Part shown: positions 8,722 to 17,959 of the stretch, piece by piece
How the letters are laid out: the number at the start of each line of letters is the position of its first letter
How positions within the stretch are numbered: position 1 is the first letter of the stretch
NCBI RefSeq assembly: GCF_000803265.1
Contig: NW_014575396.1
Coordinates: 62,001-126,000, forward strand
DNA: 64,000 bases
Direction of reading: 5' to 3'
Source: Ordospora colligata OC4
Lineage: Eukaryota; Microsporidia; Ordosporidae
Notes under the pieces: model-generated
Told to the model about the DNA's origin: nothing
Databases searched by the model: none
What the model saw: the letters and a program-made list of their open reading frames with translations, nothing else
Translations under genes and position numbers: made by a program

Positions 8722-9705
8722 TTATATCTCAATGCAATCCATCGCTTCTTTATGCGACTTTCCATCAAAGAGATATTCAAAACACACATCCTCGTTCTGT
8801 TCATCACAGATTCGCCTTGTAGAGCATCTTCTCGGCTGCACAGTCCACACATTGTCAGGAAGTCTTAAACATCCTTCAAATTCAGCATACTTTCTAACAA
8901 CACTCTCTACAGCATCTACATCCCTTCTTGCAATCCATTCATGCATTTCCTTCTTTTCTGCCATAAATTCAATAAAATGAATCACAAAGTTGATTGAGCA
9001 TCCTAACTTAATCAACCGTCTAGGCTGTATCCACACTCCTTTGTGATTGCATCTCACTTCAAACATCTCACTCTCATATAAAATCACATCTTTATCTCTG
9101 CCTGTGTCACCTTGTATTCTTTTACTTTCACAAAACTCAGAGATAAACAAACTAAACACCTCAAATCCTAAAAACGATAGGCTCCGGTCAGCATCTCCAA
9201 TGTAAGTAATAAAATAATCAAGGTTGTGGAATATTCCAGTATGTATCATCGTTACCATCTGCTTCCTGGCTAGTTCTTTGCTCTTGCACTCTAAAAGCTT
9301 TATCACCCACTCTTTCCTTGCCTTCATCAACTCAAAAAACGTTCTACATTCATACCACGGATCATACAATAACTTCTTCAGCTTCCCATCAAATTCACGT
9401 ACATTCAACTTCAATATTAGCATCAACATATGGCTCCTTAATGTTTTGCTTCTAAAATGCCTTTGCATTACAGCACTTCTAATGCTTATCTTTGCATCAA
9501 TATCACAAAGAAGACGATAAGAGATTGAAAGAAGAGCTTTGTTCTTAAACACTCTCAACGATTTTACAAGAATCCTCGCTACTTTCTTATGAACACAAGG
9601 GTTTTCATTCAAGTATCTCCGGAAGTGCACAAAAAACTTCTCATAGTCAGACACATCCACATGGTTCTGGTTGATACTTAGGAAATTCATCACCCAATGC
9701 TCCAT
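8722..9705 (-). CDS. Uncharacterised helical protein
   Basis: 327 residues, not recognised. It is almost wholly alpha-helical with basic and aromatic-rich repeats (for example KKVARILVKSLRVFKNKALLS; SHMLMLILKLNVREFDGKLKKLL) that could form an irregular helical-repeat solenoid. There is no signal peptide and no convincing membrane segment. Codon use looks like that of its neighbours and the frame is long, so it is very likely real. The ATG is 18 bases from the nearest CCC. It diverges from the uS10 gene. Confidence 0.75.
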   Translation of the reverse strand: MEHWVMNFLSINQNHVDVSDYEKFFVHFRRYLNENPCVHKKVARILVKSLRVFKNKALLSISYRLLCDIDAKISIRSAVMQRHFRSKTLRSHMLMLILKLNVREFDGKLKKLLYDPWYECRTFFELMKARKEWVIKLLECKSKELARKQMVTMIHTGIFHNLDYFITYIGDADRSLSFLGFEVFSLFISEFCESKRIQGDTGRDKDVILYESEMFEVRCNHKGVWIQPRRLIKLGCSINFVIHFIEFMAEKKEMHEWIARRDVDAVESVVRKYAEFEGCLRLPDNVWTVQPRRCSTRRICDEQNEDVCFEYLFDGKSHKEAMDCIEI

Positions 9706-9815
9706 CTTTATGTAGTGTTATCGAAGGGTGTGCAAAAACAACATGTTGCTATACGCCAGTCAATGCATCCCAATATCTATGCCTGTTGAAAAAAATTGCA
9801 AAGTCAATCCCTCGC

Positions 9816-10181
9816 ATGAGCACCGAAATCATTAAGAAACAGGACATAGAGGTGGCCGATCAGGCTGAGGCAATGACAGTCAACATCGACATGGCAAGCC
9901 TTGAAGAGAAACAAATTGAAAAGGTGTGCAGGGAGTTCTATGACTACGGGAAATCATTCATCACCAACCTTCAACCCGCTGAAGTTCTTCTAAAGAAGGT
10001 TAAGAAAATAACAACACTAAGGAATACTTCTGGTCAAGGTACAAAGACATGGAGCAGGTATAAGATGATTGTATTTCTCAGGAAGTTCCATTTGGATGCA
10101 ACCCACAAGCAATTGGAAAAGGTTGTCCAATTCTTGAAGAATTTCCCACATGTTGAGATCAACCTGAGCATTCAGAATTAA
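9816..10181 (+). CDS. RPS20: 40S ribosomal protein uS10 (RPS20)
   Basis: 121 residues, the length of eukaryotic uS10. The central TLRNTSGQGTKTWSR matches the RITTRKTPCGEGSKTWDRF segment of RPS20, and the end VQFLKNFPHVEINLSI matches its C-terminal strand. uS10 sits in the head of the small subunit. The ATG at 9816 follows CCC by four bases; the frame is open further upstream but without an ATG. Tail-to-tail with the NC2-beta gene, 60 bases apart. Confidence 0.9.
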   Translation: MSTEIIKKQDIEVADQAEAMTVNIDMASLEEKQIEKVCREFYDYGKSFITNLQPAEVLLKKVKKITTLRNTSGQGTKTWSRYKMIVFLRKFHLDATHKQLEKVVQFLKNFPHVEINLSIQN

Positions 10182-10241
10182 AGTTGGTTGAGTGATTCGT
10201 CCGGTTTATTTGTATGTGTTTGGCAATTGCCCGCACCAGCT

Positions 10242-10709
10242 CTATTCGATATCGTCTTCCCCTTCACTGTCGTTGTTGTCAGTACATGGATCATCCTCAA
10301 ATGACTTTTCAAGCTCGATCTTTGCGATTTTGAAGAGCTTTTCTTGCTGGTCATGCAACTCTTCCATGCTCAAGCCAGAGTCCTTGAGCTTGTCAATTTT
10401 CGAAGGTTTCTGCTTGATGTAGCTTTCATAGTTCCGATGCTCCTTGATGCATTCTTCAACATAGCTTTCAAATCCAAGGTTTTTCAATGCCTTGTAGATG
10501 TGCTCGTGGCTCATGGTTTTTTTCTTCTCCTCTTCACATACTTTGTTTGCCTCGAGCGTCAGCATGTTCAAGAAGCAAATGCATCCATTCTGAAACATCT
10601 CTTTCGACTCCTTTGGAACAATCGAGCTTTTTGGAAGCATTGATGCAACCATTCTGTCCACAGTTGCCTTTGGCAGCATATTTTCATCTTCTGGTCTTTC
10701 TGTGTTCAT
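10242..10709 (-). CDS. NC2-beta / DR1 histone-fold transcription repressor
   Basis: 155 residues. Residues 12-90 form a histone fold very close to DR1: LPKATVDRMVASMLP, ESKEMFQNGCICFLNMLTLEAN, KKKTMSHEHIYKALKNLGF, SYVEECI. NC2 (alpha and beta) binds TBP on DNA and blocks TFIIA/TFIIB entry. The C-terminal 60 residues are acidic and end in a run of D/E. The ATG at 10709 has no CCC nearby, an exception here. DPB3/DPB4-type polymerase subunits are less similar. Confidence 0.88.
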   Translation of the reverse strand: MNTERPEDENMLPKATVDRMVASMLPKSSIVPKESKEMFQNGCICFLNMLTLEANKVCEEEKKKTMSHEHIYKALKNLGFESYVEECIKEHRNYESYIKQKPSKIDKLKDSGLSMEELHDQQEKLFKIAKIELEKSFEDDPCTDNNDSEGEDDIE

Positions 10710-11002
10710 TGAGACTCTGCTGGATAAAGGTATTTATTGGAATTTGTTATATGGTGCAACACTATTAATGGATATGGATGCATACATAATAAAGTGCATA
10801 TACGATGTGAAGTAGTGGACAGTGATGCATATGAAGTGAATTCTACTGTAACTAATTATACAAGGAAATGTGTCTGTGTTGAATATGAGGATGAGTATAT
10901 GAGTATGGGAATTTGTTAAGCATAGAAGTATAAATGCGATTTTTATATAAATCAGCATATTGAACATGCATCTGCGTAATGATTTAATTACTGAATGTGT
11001 TA

Positions 11003-11377
11003 ATGCGTATAATGGATATTGAGCTGATAAGTGCTGTGGTTGTCTCGTATTCGAAGATACTGCATGAGATGCAGGAGATGAAGGCAGATATCAAGTCCAT
11101 TACAATGAGTATGAAGAATTATTTGTCCACATCTGCAAACTCGTCAATGGAAAGCAGCCAGGAACCATGCATTCGTATTGAAAGCCAAAGTGATTCGATT
11201 GACATGCATAATACATCTAGAAGCAATGAAATTATTAGAAATACAACTTCTAATATAACATCTGAGAATAATGCAAATACTAACAATAAAGATACCGGTA
11301 ATGCAACTGATGCACTAGTTGATGATCATAACGGCCCGTGTGCCTGGTTTTTCAGTGAGATTGAGAAAGAAATATGA
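11003..11377 (+). CDS. Small uncharacterised protein with Asn/Ser/Thr-rich tail
   Basis: 124 residues from the first ATG (11003); a second in-frame ATG lies at 11012. The first 35 residues form a helix (ELISAVVVSYSKILHEMQEMKADIKSI), perhaps a short coiled coil. Residues 40-110 are low complexity, rich in N, S and T, and the end GPCAWFFSEIEKEI is more ordered. No homologue was recognised and no C-run precedes either ATG. It fills an otherwise empty 700-base stretch before PNO1 on the same strand. Real but fast-evolving is my reading; a chance frame is possible. Confidence 0.42.
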   Translation: MRIMDIELISAVVVSYSKILHEMQEMKADIKSITMSMKNYLSTSANSSMESSQEPCIRIESQSDSIDMHNTSRSNEIIRNTTSNITSENNANTNNKDTGNATDALVDDHNGPCAWFFSEIEKEI

Positions 11378-11436
11378 AGTGGCGTCTATATGCAGTGAAC
11401 GCCTAGCCAATTAATCCTACATGTGTATCGCCCATA

Positions 11437-12024
11437 ATGGATGTCCAGAGTAGATCAGTGCCAATCCGCATGGGAAAGATGAAGAGCATCAAAGATGAGT
11501 GGATGAAGATATACACACCAATAGTTGAGATATGCAAGATACAGATACGAATGAACATCAAGGCGCGGACAATAGAAATGAGGACGTGTGAGCACACTGA
11601 AGATCCAGCATACTTGGAAAGAGCAGTACAATACATCAAAGCAATCAATCTGGGCTTTTCAATTGAAGATTCCATGGCAATCCTCAAGTTTAACGATGTG
11701 TTTCTGGATCATCTTGAGATTTCAGAGGTAAAGACGCTCAGGGGTATTCATGCAGAACGAGCGATCGGACGGATCATAGGACGAGAGGGAAAGACAAAGG
11801 GCGCGATTGAAGAGTTTAGCAAGGCAAAGGTGCTTGTGAAGGATCAAAACGTGCATATTCTTGGAGTGGTAGAGGACATCAGAATCGCAAAAGATGCTGT
11901 GTGCAGACTGATAATGGGATCGAAGCCTGGAAGTGTTTTCAACAGACTACGCATCATTAACTCAAGGCTGAAGGAGAAGTATGGAGGGCTTCAGACAGTA
12001 TATGAGGACCATCTTAGGAAATAA
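11437..12024 (+). CDS. PNO1: PNO1/DIM2 KH-domain ribosome assembly factor
   Basis: 195 residues. The N-terminal half holds the degenerate first KH domain (MKIYTPIVEICKIQIRMNIKARTIEMRTC), and residues about 110-165 the second KH with GRIIGREGKTKGAIEEFSKAKVLV and VHILGVVEDIRIAKDAVCRLIMGS. PNO1 binds the 3' end of 18S precursor RNA and helps position NOB1 on pre-40S particles. The acidic N-terminal extension of yeast Dim2 is missing. The ATG follows CCC by three bases. Other pre-40S factors nearby are UTP14, UTP15 and NHP2. Confidence 0.93.
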   Translation: MDVQSRSVPIRMGKMKSIKDEWMKIYTPIVEICKIQIRMNIKARTIEMRTCEHTEDPAYLERAVQYIKAINLGFSIEDSMAILKFNDVFLDHLEISEVKTLRGIHAERAIGRIIGREGKTKGAIEEFSKAKVLVKDQNVHILGVVEDIRIAKDAVCRLIMGSKPGSVFNRLRIINSRLKEKYGGLQTVYEDHLRK

Positions 12025-12083
12025 ATATTCAGGATTAATAAAGATTTGGCGCCATTTTGATTTTTGTGAGGTGCACTCCCTGT

Positions 12084-13232
12084 ATGGGAATATCTGGATT
12101 GCTTCCCATAGTTTTACCAAAGCTGGTAAGGAAGCACATATCTAGCTATAGATCGTATAGAGTGGGAATAGATGGACACGGATGGATGTATCAAGTTCTT
12201 CCATGTGTTGCCGAAAAGCTGTTTTTCAAGATACCTACAAAGCAGCACATAAGTCTGTTTGAGTCAAAAATCAGGCATCTTGAGAAGCAGGGAATAACGC
12301 CGGTGGTTGTGCTTGACGGAGATAGCTTACTGAGCAAAGAAGCGACTAACATGAGAAGAAAATTAAAGAAGGATCGCTGTAGAAAGGAAGCAGAAGCATG
12401 GCTGATGCAGAACAACCCAATTAAGGCAAAGGCATGCATGAGACAGTGCATTTATGTTACAAACGAGATTTTATTGGACATCACAAGAATGTTGGAGAGA
12501 ATAAATGTAGAGTATATTATTTCTCCATATGAGTCTGATGCAGAGCTGTGCTATCTTCAGAAGATAGGATACATAGACTATATAATGACGGAGGATAGTG
12601 ATTTGATCGCATACGGATCTGAAAATGTGCTCTACAAGTTTGATGGTGCGTTTGTTTATGAATTCAATAGAATATGCCTTGAGCAAGCGAAGGACCGGCA
12701 CTTCAAAGAAAATATACTTGACATTGCAATCTTAAGTGGATGTGACTATCTGAGTTCAGTACATGGGGTTGGCGTGGTGACTGCCCATAAACTGCTTTCC
12801 AGAGAAAAAACTATTGAACGGGTGGTTGAGCATCTGAAGAGCAAGAAACCTGTTCCTAGTACTTATCTAGATGACTTTGCACGTGCAAAAAAGACTTTTA
12901 TGCATCAGGTTGTTTACGATCCTATCCTTGGAAAGCGCAAGCATTTGCATGACACAAATGAAAACCTGTTATTCTTGGGCTCATTTGAAGAAGATGAGTA
13001 TACAGCTGAACGAATCAAAAATATACATGGCTCAGGTGGAAACATTCAAAATCCAATTTTGAGTCTGCTACAAAACGCAATAACAACCAAGATCAAAAGA
13101 CACTTTGTACCTATCGTTAAAAAACGAGCAATGAGTGCAATAGAATCATCTGAATTCAAAAGAAGGGAAACAAGGACAGTAGTAGATACAAACACACACT
13201 CTCCATACTTCAGTAGCAATACAGCACATTAA
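12084..13232 (+). CDS. EXO1: XPG/Rad2-family nuclease, EXO1-like
   Basis: 382 residues from the ATG at 12084, three bases after CCC and giving the expected MGISGLLP start. XPG-N: VGIDGHGWMYQ (Asp30) and VVVLDGD. XPG-I: ISPYESDAELCYLQ and TEDSDLIAYG, then LSGCDYLSSVHGVGVVTAH with the helix-hairpin-helix. EXO1 resects DNA ends and works in mismatch repair. The segment after the nuclease core is short (about 100 residues against 300-400 in yeast), so mismatch-repair contact regions may be lost. The MGISGLLP start and VHGVG segment favour EXO1 over FEN1, which begins MGIKGL. Confidence 0.85.
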   Translation: MGISGLLPIVLPKLVRKHISSYRSYRVGIDGHGWMYQVLPCVAEKLFFKIPTKQHISLFESKIRHLEKQGITPVVVLDGDSLLSKEATNMRRKLKKDRCRKEAEAWLMQNNPIKAKACMRQCIYVTNEILLDITRMLERINVEYIISPYESDAELCYLQKIGYIDYIMTEDSDLIAYGSENVLYKFDGAFVYEFNRICLEQAKDRHFKENILDIAILSGCDYLSSVHGVGVVTAHKLLSREKTIERVVEHLKSKKPVPSTYLDDFARAKKTFMHQVVYDPILGKRKHLHDTNENLLFLGSFEEDEYTAERIKNIHGSGGNIQNPILSLLQNAITTKIKRHFVPIVKKRAMSAIESSEFKRRETRTVVDTNTHSPYFSSNTAH

Positions 13233-13396
13233 TAATAAACAAGGAGAATCAGAACAAAGAATTCATCAGTTGCATCAGCCAGGGATAACTTTAATCATCA
13301 TATTCTCAGGGGTGATGCATATGCTGCTTTTTGTAACTAGTTAATGCATTCAATATCAATTATTTATTGTGCTTGTTTTTGCACCTGGTGCTCCAG

Positions 13397-14878
13397 TTAT
13401 TTTGCCAAGGACTTATTAAACATACTCGATCCAGACGTCTTATTCGGAAACGTAAGCTTTGCACCCAGGAAAATGTGATCAGAAGGAAAGTGGATGCTTG
13501 GAAGACCCACAATCTTTTCTGTATACTCATTATCTACCGGTGACAGCACAGACGTTAGTGTCAATCTATCACCATAGAATATATAATCTATTACATCCTT
13601 GAACTGTGGAGTAAAGTTTGTAAACTCCAGGTCTTCATTTGTATATGCATCCTTCATGCCCAATCCCATTCGTTCCTTCTTTATGCCTTGATAGCATTGA
13701 ATATCTCCAAAGTCTGCGAAGTCCATCTGATGAGTCGTCACAGACTTGTACACAGACGAGCATCTAAGAGAGTTAAAATCGCCCTGTACAATTACAAATG
13801 CATTTGGATGCTTCGACTTAATCCTTTGAATTTCCTCTATTAGCAGCATTGTCTGTAGCAACTTAATGTCCGGATACTCAGGATCCCAGAATATGTGAGT
13901 ATTCACAACCAACACTTGCTGCCCATTCGTCTTCTCTAAAAGCGCAGCAATAGCAACATTATCCTTTTTTCCGTACCTGGCAAGAAGCATTTGGTTTTCT
14001 TCAAATCTAGGATCTTGTGTCATCGTCTGATAAAAATCAATAGGAAACTGCTCAATCAGTCGGAACTTGCTTTTCCTCCAGAATATTGCGCATCCATCAA
14101 CATTCTTCTTTTCAGCAACATTTTTTATCCGTCCTCGAGGATATATAATCGAATCATAGCTGCATCTCATCTCAAGCTGCTCCTTATAAAAATCAAAAAA
14201 ATTGTACAGCTCAATCTCTTGCAAGCACAATATGTCCACATTGTACAGTACAATCTCTTGCAGAACACCTTCTCTTCTGAAATCCGGATTGATCACCCAC
14301 GATGGCGCATATGTAAGTCTAGATGCATAAACATTTGAAAGAATATTGAAGACTCCAACGCTGATTGTATCCCCATGCAGTGCATTTCTACTGGAACATT
14401 CCATCCATGACCTATCGCTTGGTGATGAGTATCCTGTGTTGTGCTCCCTACAAAACGCCAATAGCTTCTTTTCCTTGGCAAGCGTGCTAAAAGGAACTAT
14501 CAACGGATTGTTCGACATCTCAAAAACTTCAAGATTGTACAACGTGCCTATCTCCATCGGTACATTCGAAATCAGGTTGTCACTAAGATCCAACTCCTTC
14601 AGGCTCACCATCTTGCCCATTTCTACAGGAATGCATCTGATCTTGTTCTTGCTCAGATTCAACGACTCAAGATTCTTTAGGTTACATATCTCGCTCGGAA
14701 TCACTTCTATCTCGTTGCCCATCAGATTCAGTGTCCGAATAAACGTGAGATCAAACAGTGCCTTCGATATATTCCTTATTCCCTGAGCACTCAGGTCCAG
14801 ATGCGTCCATCCATCTCCATTCTCATTTGATTTCTTCGGGCATACTTTCCTCACTTGCATCCCTGATTCCTCATTCAT
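13397..14878 (-). CDS. CCR4: CCR4 mRNA deadenylase (LRR plus endonuclease/exonuclease/phosphatase domain)
   Basis: 493 residues. Residues about 25-120 are four to five leucine-rich repeats (LNLMGNEIEVIP; LNLSKNKIRCIP; LDLSDNLISNVP) that in yeast bind CAF1. The catalytic EEP domain follows: SVGVFNILSN, VDILCLQEIEL (metal Glu), VVNTHIFWDPE, VQGDFNSL and the terminal HFPSDHIFLGA. It removes poly(A) tails as part of CCR4-NOT. The long Q-rich N-terminus of yeast Ccr4 is absent. The ATG at 14878 follows CCC by six bases; the frame has no earlier ATG. Confidence 0.95.
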   Translation of the reverse strand: MNEESGMQVRKVCPKKSNENGDGWTHLDLSAQGIRNISKALFDLTFIRTLNLMGNEIEVIPSEICNLKNLESLNLSKNKIRCIPVEMGKMVSLKELDLSDNLISNVPMEIGTLYNLEVFEMSNNPLIVPFSTLAKEKKLLAFCREHNTGYSSPSDRSWMECSSRNALHGDTISVGVFNILSNVYASRLTYAPSWVINPDFRREGVLQEIVLYNVDILCLQEIELYNFFDFYKEQLEMRCSYDSIIYPRGRIKNVAEKKNVDGCAIFWRKSKFRLIEQFPIDFYQTMTQDPRFEENQMLLARYGKKDNVAIAALLEKTNGQQVLVVNTHIFWDPEYPDIKLLQTMLLIEEIQRIKSKHPNAFVIVQGDFNSLRCSSVYKSVTTHQMDFADFGDIQCYQGIKKERMGLGMKDAYTNEDLEFTNFTPQFKDVIDYIFYGDRLTLTSVLSPVDNEYTEKIVGLPSIHFPSDHIFLGAKLTFPNKTSGSSMFNKSLAK

Positions 14879-14962
14879 CTCCAAGGGCTTTGCATGATCC
14901 TTTCTTCACATCATCCCGGCAATCGCCCCAACAAACACAAAACATTTCAAGCTCCAAATACT

Positions 14963-15475
14963 TTAATTCTTCGTATGGTGATTGACATCAACAACACATC
15001 TCTTCTTAAGCAGCTCGCTCAGCACCACTCCTATGATATCCATCTCCGCCTTGCTAAATGCAGTCCGAGCCTCAAGAAGAATATTTGTAACAGACTCGTT
15101 GATGCTATAAACATCGGTACGCACTCCAGTAAGTAAATACGGAAAACATGCATTCGCAATCCAATTACTTTCCCTTTCAGAATATCCCTGCTTAATAGCC
15201 TCTCCATTCTCACGCTCCGCCTCAAAGCTTCTAATAAACATAATAAAATAGTCATGGAACTGTTGCTTAATTGCTTTCACCACATTTCCATAGCTCATAT
15301 GCACTCCCTGCAGGATGACCTTTGGAACCTTCACTACTAACACATTCTCTCCTCCATCACATACCACAGTTTGTATCGATATTCTCTCAAACAGTTCTTG
15401 CTTGATCCCTGTATTTCCAATCTGCTTCTTCACTATCTCTGCAACCTTTGCCTCAGTCTCAGTCTGTTTGCTCAT
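14963..15475 (-). CDS. RPS7: 40S ribosomal protein eS7 (RPS7)
   Basis: 170 residues. The middle has the eS7 strand-helix pattern (GGENVLVVKVPKVILQGVHMSYGNVVKAIKQQF) and the end LLEARTAFSKAEMDIIGVVLSELLKKRCVVDVNH follows the eS7 C-terminal helix and strand. Divergent but consistent in length and order. Upstream regulatory elements are well formed: CCC five bases before the ATG and an AAATTT box just beyond. Confidence 0.72.
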   Translation of the reverse strand: MSKQTETEAKVAEIVKKQIGNTGIKQELFERISIQTVVCDGGENVLVVKVPKVILQGVHMSYGNVVKAIKQQFHDYFIMFIRSFEAERENGEAIKQGYSERESNWIANACFPYLLTGVRTDVYSINESVTNILLEARTAFSKAEMDIIGVVLSELLKKRCVVDVNHHTKN

Positions 15476-15480
15476 CTACA

Positions 15481-15505
15481 GGGTGAAAAAATTTCAATTT
15501 TTCAA
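15481..15505 (-). promoter_or_regulatory. Start-proximal CCC plus AAATTT-like element of the eS7 gene
   Basis: Read on the minus strand: an AAATTT core (15494-15489) inside a longer A/T block, then CCC (15483-15481), five bases, then ATG (15475). This matches the microsporidian arrangement in which an AAATTT-like box precedes the C-run, described mainly for ribosomal protein genes. Confidence 0.6.
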
Positions 15506-15684
15506 CATACCTACAATCATTTTCAATTGCTACGGCTCCTCATCTTGTCCAATGCACATATAATATAATACACAACTCTCAGGCACTCGCTTCTTCTTTA
15601 CTCCTCTTCAACAGTCTCATGATTCACATCCTCTGCATTCTAACCTTATGAAGACTCCAAATACACATACAAAACACAATCTCT

Positions 15685-17820
15685 TTATTCGTTATTCGAA
15701 ACAACTACCCTTCGCAACGCCTCCTCAAACTTCTCATAATTGATGTTCTCCGTAATAATCGAACTTCCTCCGCTGGGATTCACATAGTGGTGGATAATCC
15801 TTTGTTGAGATTTGTTGTGCTCTGTGATACAAAATTGAGGTGATGGAAGTCGGTACTCGCATAAACTCTTTGCCATCTCCTCACTTCTGTTCAATGCACG
15901 CTTAAGTGACTCATAATCAGGCTCCTCATGGTATCCCTCACTCACCCACTCCGCAACATACTCCCCTCTCCATACAACTACGTTATGGAATGTATCCATA
16001 ACAAGAATCACATCGGGCTCAAGAGACTTGCTATCAACCTCAACTGCTTCTGCACCCCTCTGGTAATGATAGGAAATAAGCGTTGGCTTGATAAGCCTCA
16101 ATGCATCATTCACTCTCTGGTTGTATAGCAAACTGAAGTAATATGCCGTCTCATCTGCAGAGTTGTTTTCTGTTTGAACTAGTAAGCTCCTTCTGAAAAA
16201 AAACATAAAGTTCGGATAGTATGCCATAGCATCCGGAAGCACAAGTGTATTTGGATCTCCCTTGTCATACTTAGCAAACGCTTTCACAAACCTTATAAGG
16301 CTCTTGTCAATCATCCGCTCACAGTCCTTTATCTCCTCGTGCTTTTTCATCAGCAAAAGCCTTGCCTGGAAAACAGTTGCTGCCTCCTGGTCAAACCTAG
16401 ACACCACATCCTCTCGATATTCCATAAACATCCTCGAAAACGTCGTCACACGCACTAATAACTTCTTATCACTTCTCTGATACTGCGTAATCAACTGCAC
16501 ATATCCAAACTCCCCACTCTTTATCTCCGACTTTGTATCTGCTTTCCTGTCTAACAGCACTGATATATTGCTTGTACGGAACATGCTTCCCATTCTCCAA
16601 CTCCCCCCAACCATCTTTCCCTGGCCAATCACTCCCTTATACTCAAGATTTTTGCTTGTCTTAACCAACATCTTTGCATTAAACCCTTGTTCTAGCCATC
16701 CTTCCTCGTCCTTATTCATAATCTTCCTGCATGATGATATATATATTTCTTTGTCAAAGTCCTGCGCCATTATCAACATACCTCCTGTCATTCCAGTCAT
16801 TCTTTCCATGTAGCATATTCCAATATCATCTATTGTTGCTGCTAAAATGTCAAGGCTGTGTCCAACGTTAATCATCCTTTCCCCAAGCCCTTCATAGAAC
16901 TTCTTGGCTGAAGACGCATACACTGAGTCACTCTCCACAGACTCATCACCTCTTCCCTTAACCTTGTACCTTATAGATGTAACTGTTCCAGGCCCAAACG
17001 TACACGGTCCTTGTGTAAACAGCATGTGCTTCACTCCCATGTTTGGAAAACATCCCTCCATTAACGACACACCCAACGATACCGCAGATCCTGTGCACCT
17101 CACCGGCTTGTATGCATTCAGCACCGGAAAAGGATCTCTCTCAAGCCCATTTATCACCTCATACAAAAATTCACTACACTCCGACTTCCTTCTAATAAAT
17201 TTCCCATCATGCATATTTTCAGGCTTTCCAGACATATTCAATAACTTCGCTACTTCCGCAGTATACTCCTTCTTACCTGAAAACAAATGAACCCTTCTAG
17301 GTCGCTCTCCACTGAGCTCAAGCAGTTCTACATTCGTTCCATACTTAATAAACCCAACAAAGCAATCCTCAGGTATTCCTTCCATCACAGTCCTTAGTGC
17401 ATCAATAAGTAGTGCATGTCTTTCCTCATCAAATGTGCACGTGTCAACAATAAACAAAAACACACCAGGAAACACACCCTCCCTGCCCAGCACATACTCA
17501 ACCGTCGAGTTGTGTCCAAGTAGCTCAGGTAGCAGATTGTCAGGCGATATACCTCTTGCATGGCTTGGAAACGTCGTATTTCCTTTGCATATCACACAAT
17601 TCCAACTTTGTCTTGCAAAATCAATATTACAATACGGATTCAAAACACTCCCACAGCTCATACAGTATATGGGCTCACACTCAAGAGCCCCAGCTTCTTG
17701 ATGGATATTGTACATGCAAACCAGCGGGACCTTGCTCATCATATCTCCTCTCACCGGCCATCCATTCCATGTCAGTCGGATCCCATCACTCTCCTCTATG
17801 TTTCTGATCTCCTGCTCCAT
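15685..17820 (-). CDS. SEC23: COPII coat subunit SEC23
   Basis: 711 residues (yeast 768). Order of domains: N-terminal beta-sandwich and zinc finger (YCMSCGSVL then WNCVIC, residues about 53-78), the vWA-like trunk (FLFIVDTCTFDEE; LFTQGPCTFGPG), helical domain, and the gelsolin-like end (VILVMDTFHNVVVWRG). SEC23 is the GTPase-activating subunit for SAR1 on ER exit sites; the segment near residue 690 holds the arginine region. The ATG follows CCC by three bases. SEC24 is excluded by the trunk sequence and length. Confidence 0.96.
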   Translation of the reverse strand: MEQEIRNIEESDGIRLTWNGWPVRGDMMSKVPLVCMYNIHQEAGALECEPIYCMSCGSVLNPYCNIDFARQSWNCVICKGNTTFPSHARGISPDNLLPELLGHNSTVEYVLGREGVFPGVFLFIVDTCTFDEERHALLIDALRTVMEGIPEDCFVGFIKYGTNVELLELSGERPRRVHLFSGKKEYTAEVAKLLNMSGKPENMHDGKFIRRKSECSEFLYEVINGLERDPFPVLNAYKPVRCTGSAVSLGVSLMEGCFPNMGVKHMLFTQGPCTFGPGTVTSIRYKVKGRGDESVESDSVYASSAKKFYEGLGERMINVGHSLDILAATIDDIGICYMERMTGMTGGMLIMAQDFDKEIYISSCRKIMNKDEEGWLEQGFNAKMLVKTSKNLEYKGVIGQGKMVGGSWRMGSMFRTSNISVLLDRKADTKSEIKSGEFGYVQLITQYQRSDKKLLVRVTTFSRMFMEYREDVVSRFDQEAATVFQARLLLMKKHEEIKDCERMIDKSLIRFVKAFAKYDKGDPNTLVLPDAMAYYPNFMFFFRRSLLVQTENNSADETAYYFSLLYNQRVNDALRLIKPTLISYHYQRGAEAVEVDSKSLEPDVILVMDTFHNVVVWRGEYVAEWVSEGYHEEPDYESLKRALNRSEEMAKSLCEYRLPSPQFCITEHNKSQQRIIHHYVNPSGGSSIITENINYEKFEEALRRVVVSNNE

Positions 17821-17823
17821 AAA

Positions 17824-17840
17824 GGGCTAACAAAAATTTC
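17824..17840 (-). promoter_or_regulatory. Start-proximal CCC plus AAATTT element of SEC23
   Basis: On the minus strand an AAATTT (17839-17834) is followed by CCC (17826-17824), three T residues and the SEC23 ATG at 17820. It shows that the AAATTT box is not limited to ribosomal protein genes in this genome. Confidence 0.55.
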
Positions 17841-17959
17841 GATAAACATCCTTCAATCAGATCTCCTTCGCTACCCCGTGGTTCAATACATCACTTACTG
17901 CTCTCATAAAACACAGTAGCTCTCCTACCCTTCATAAATAACTATAAAACAATCTCTCA

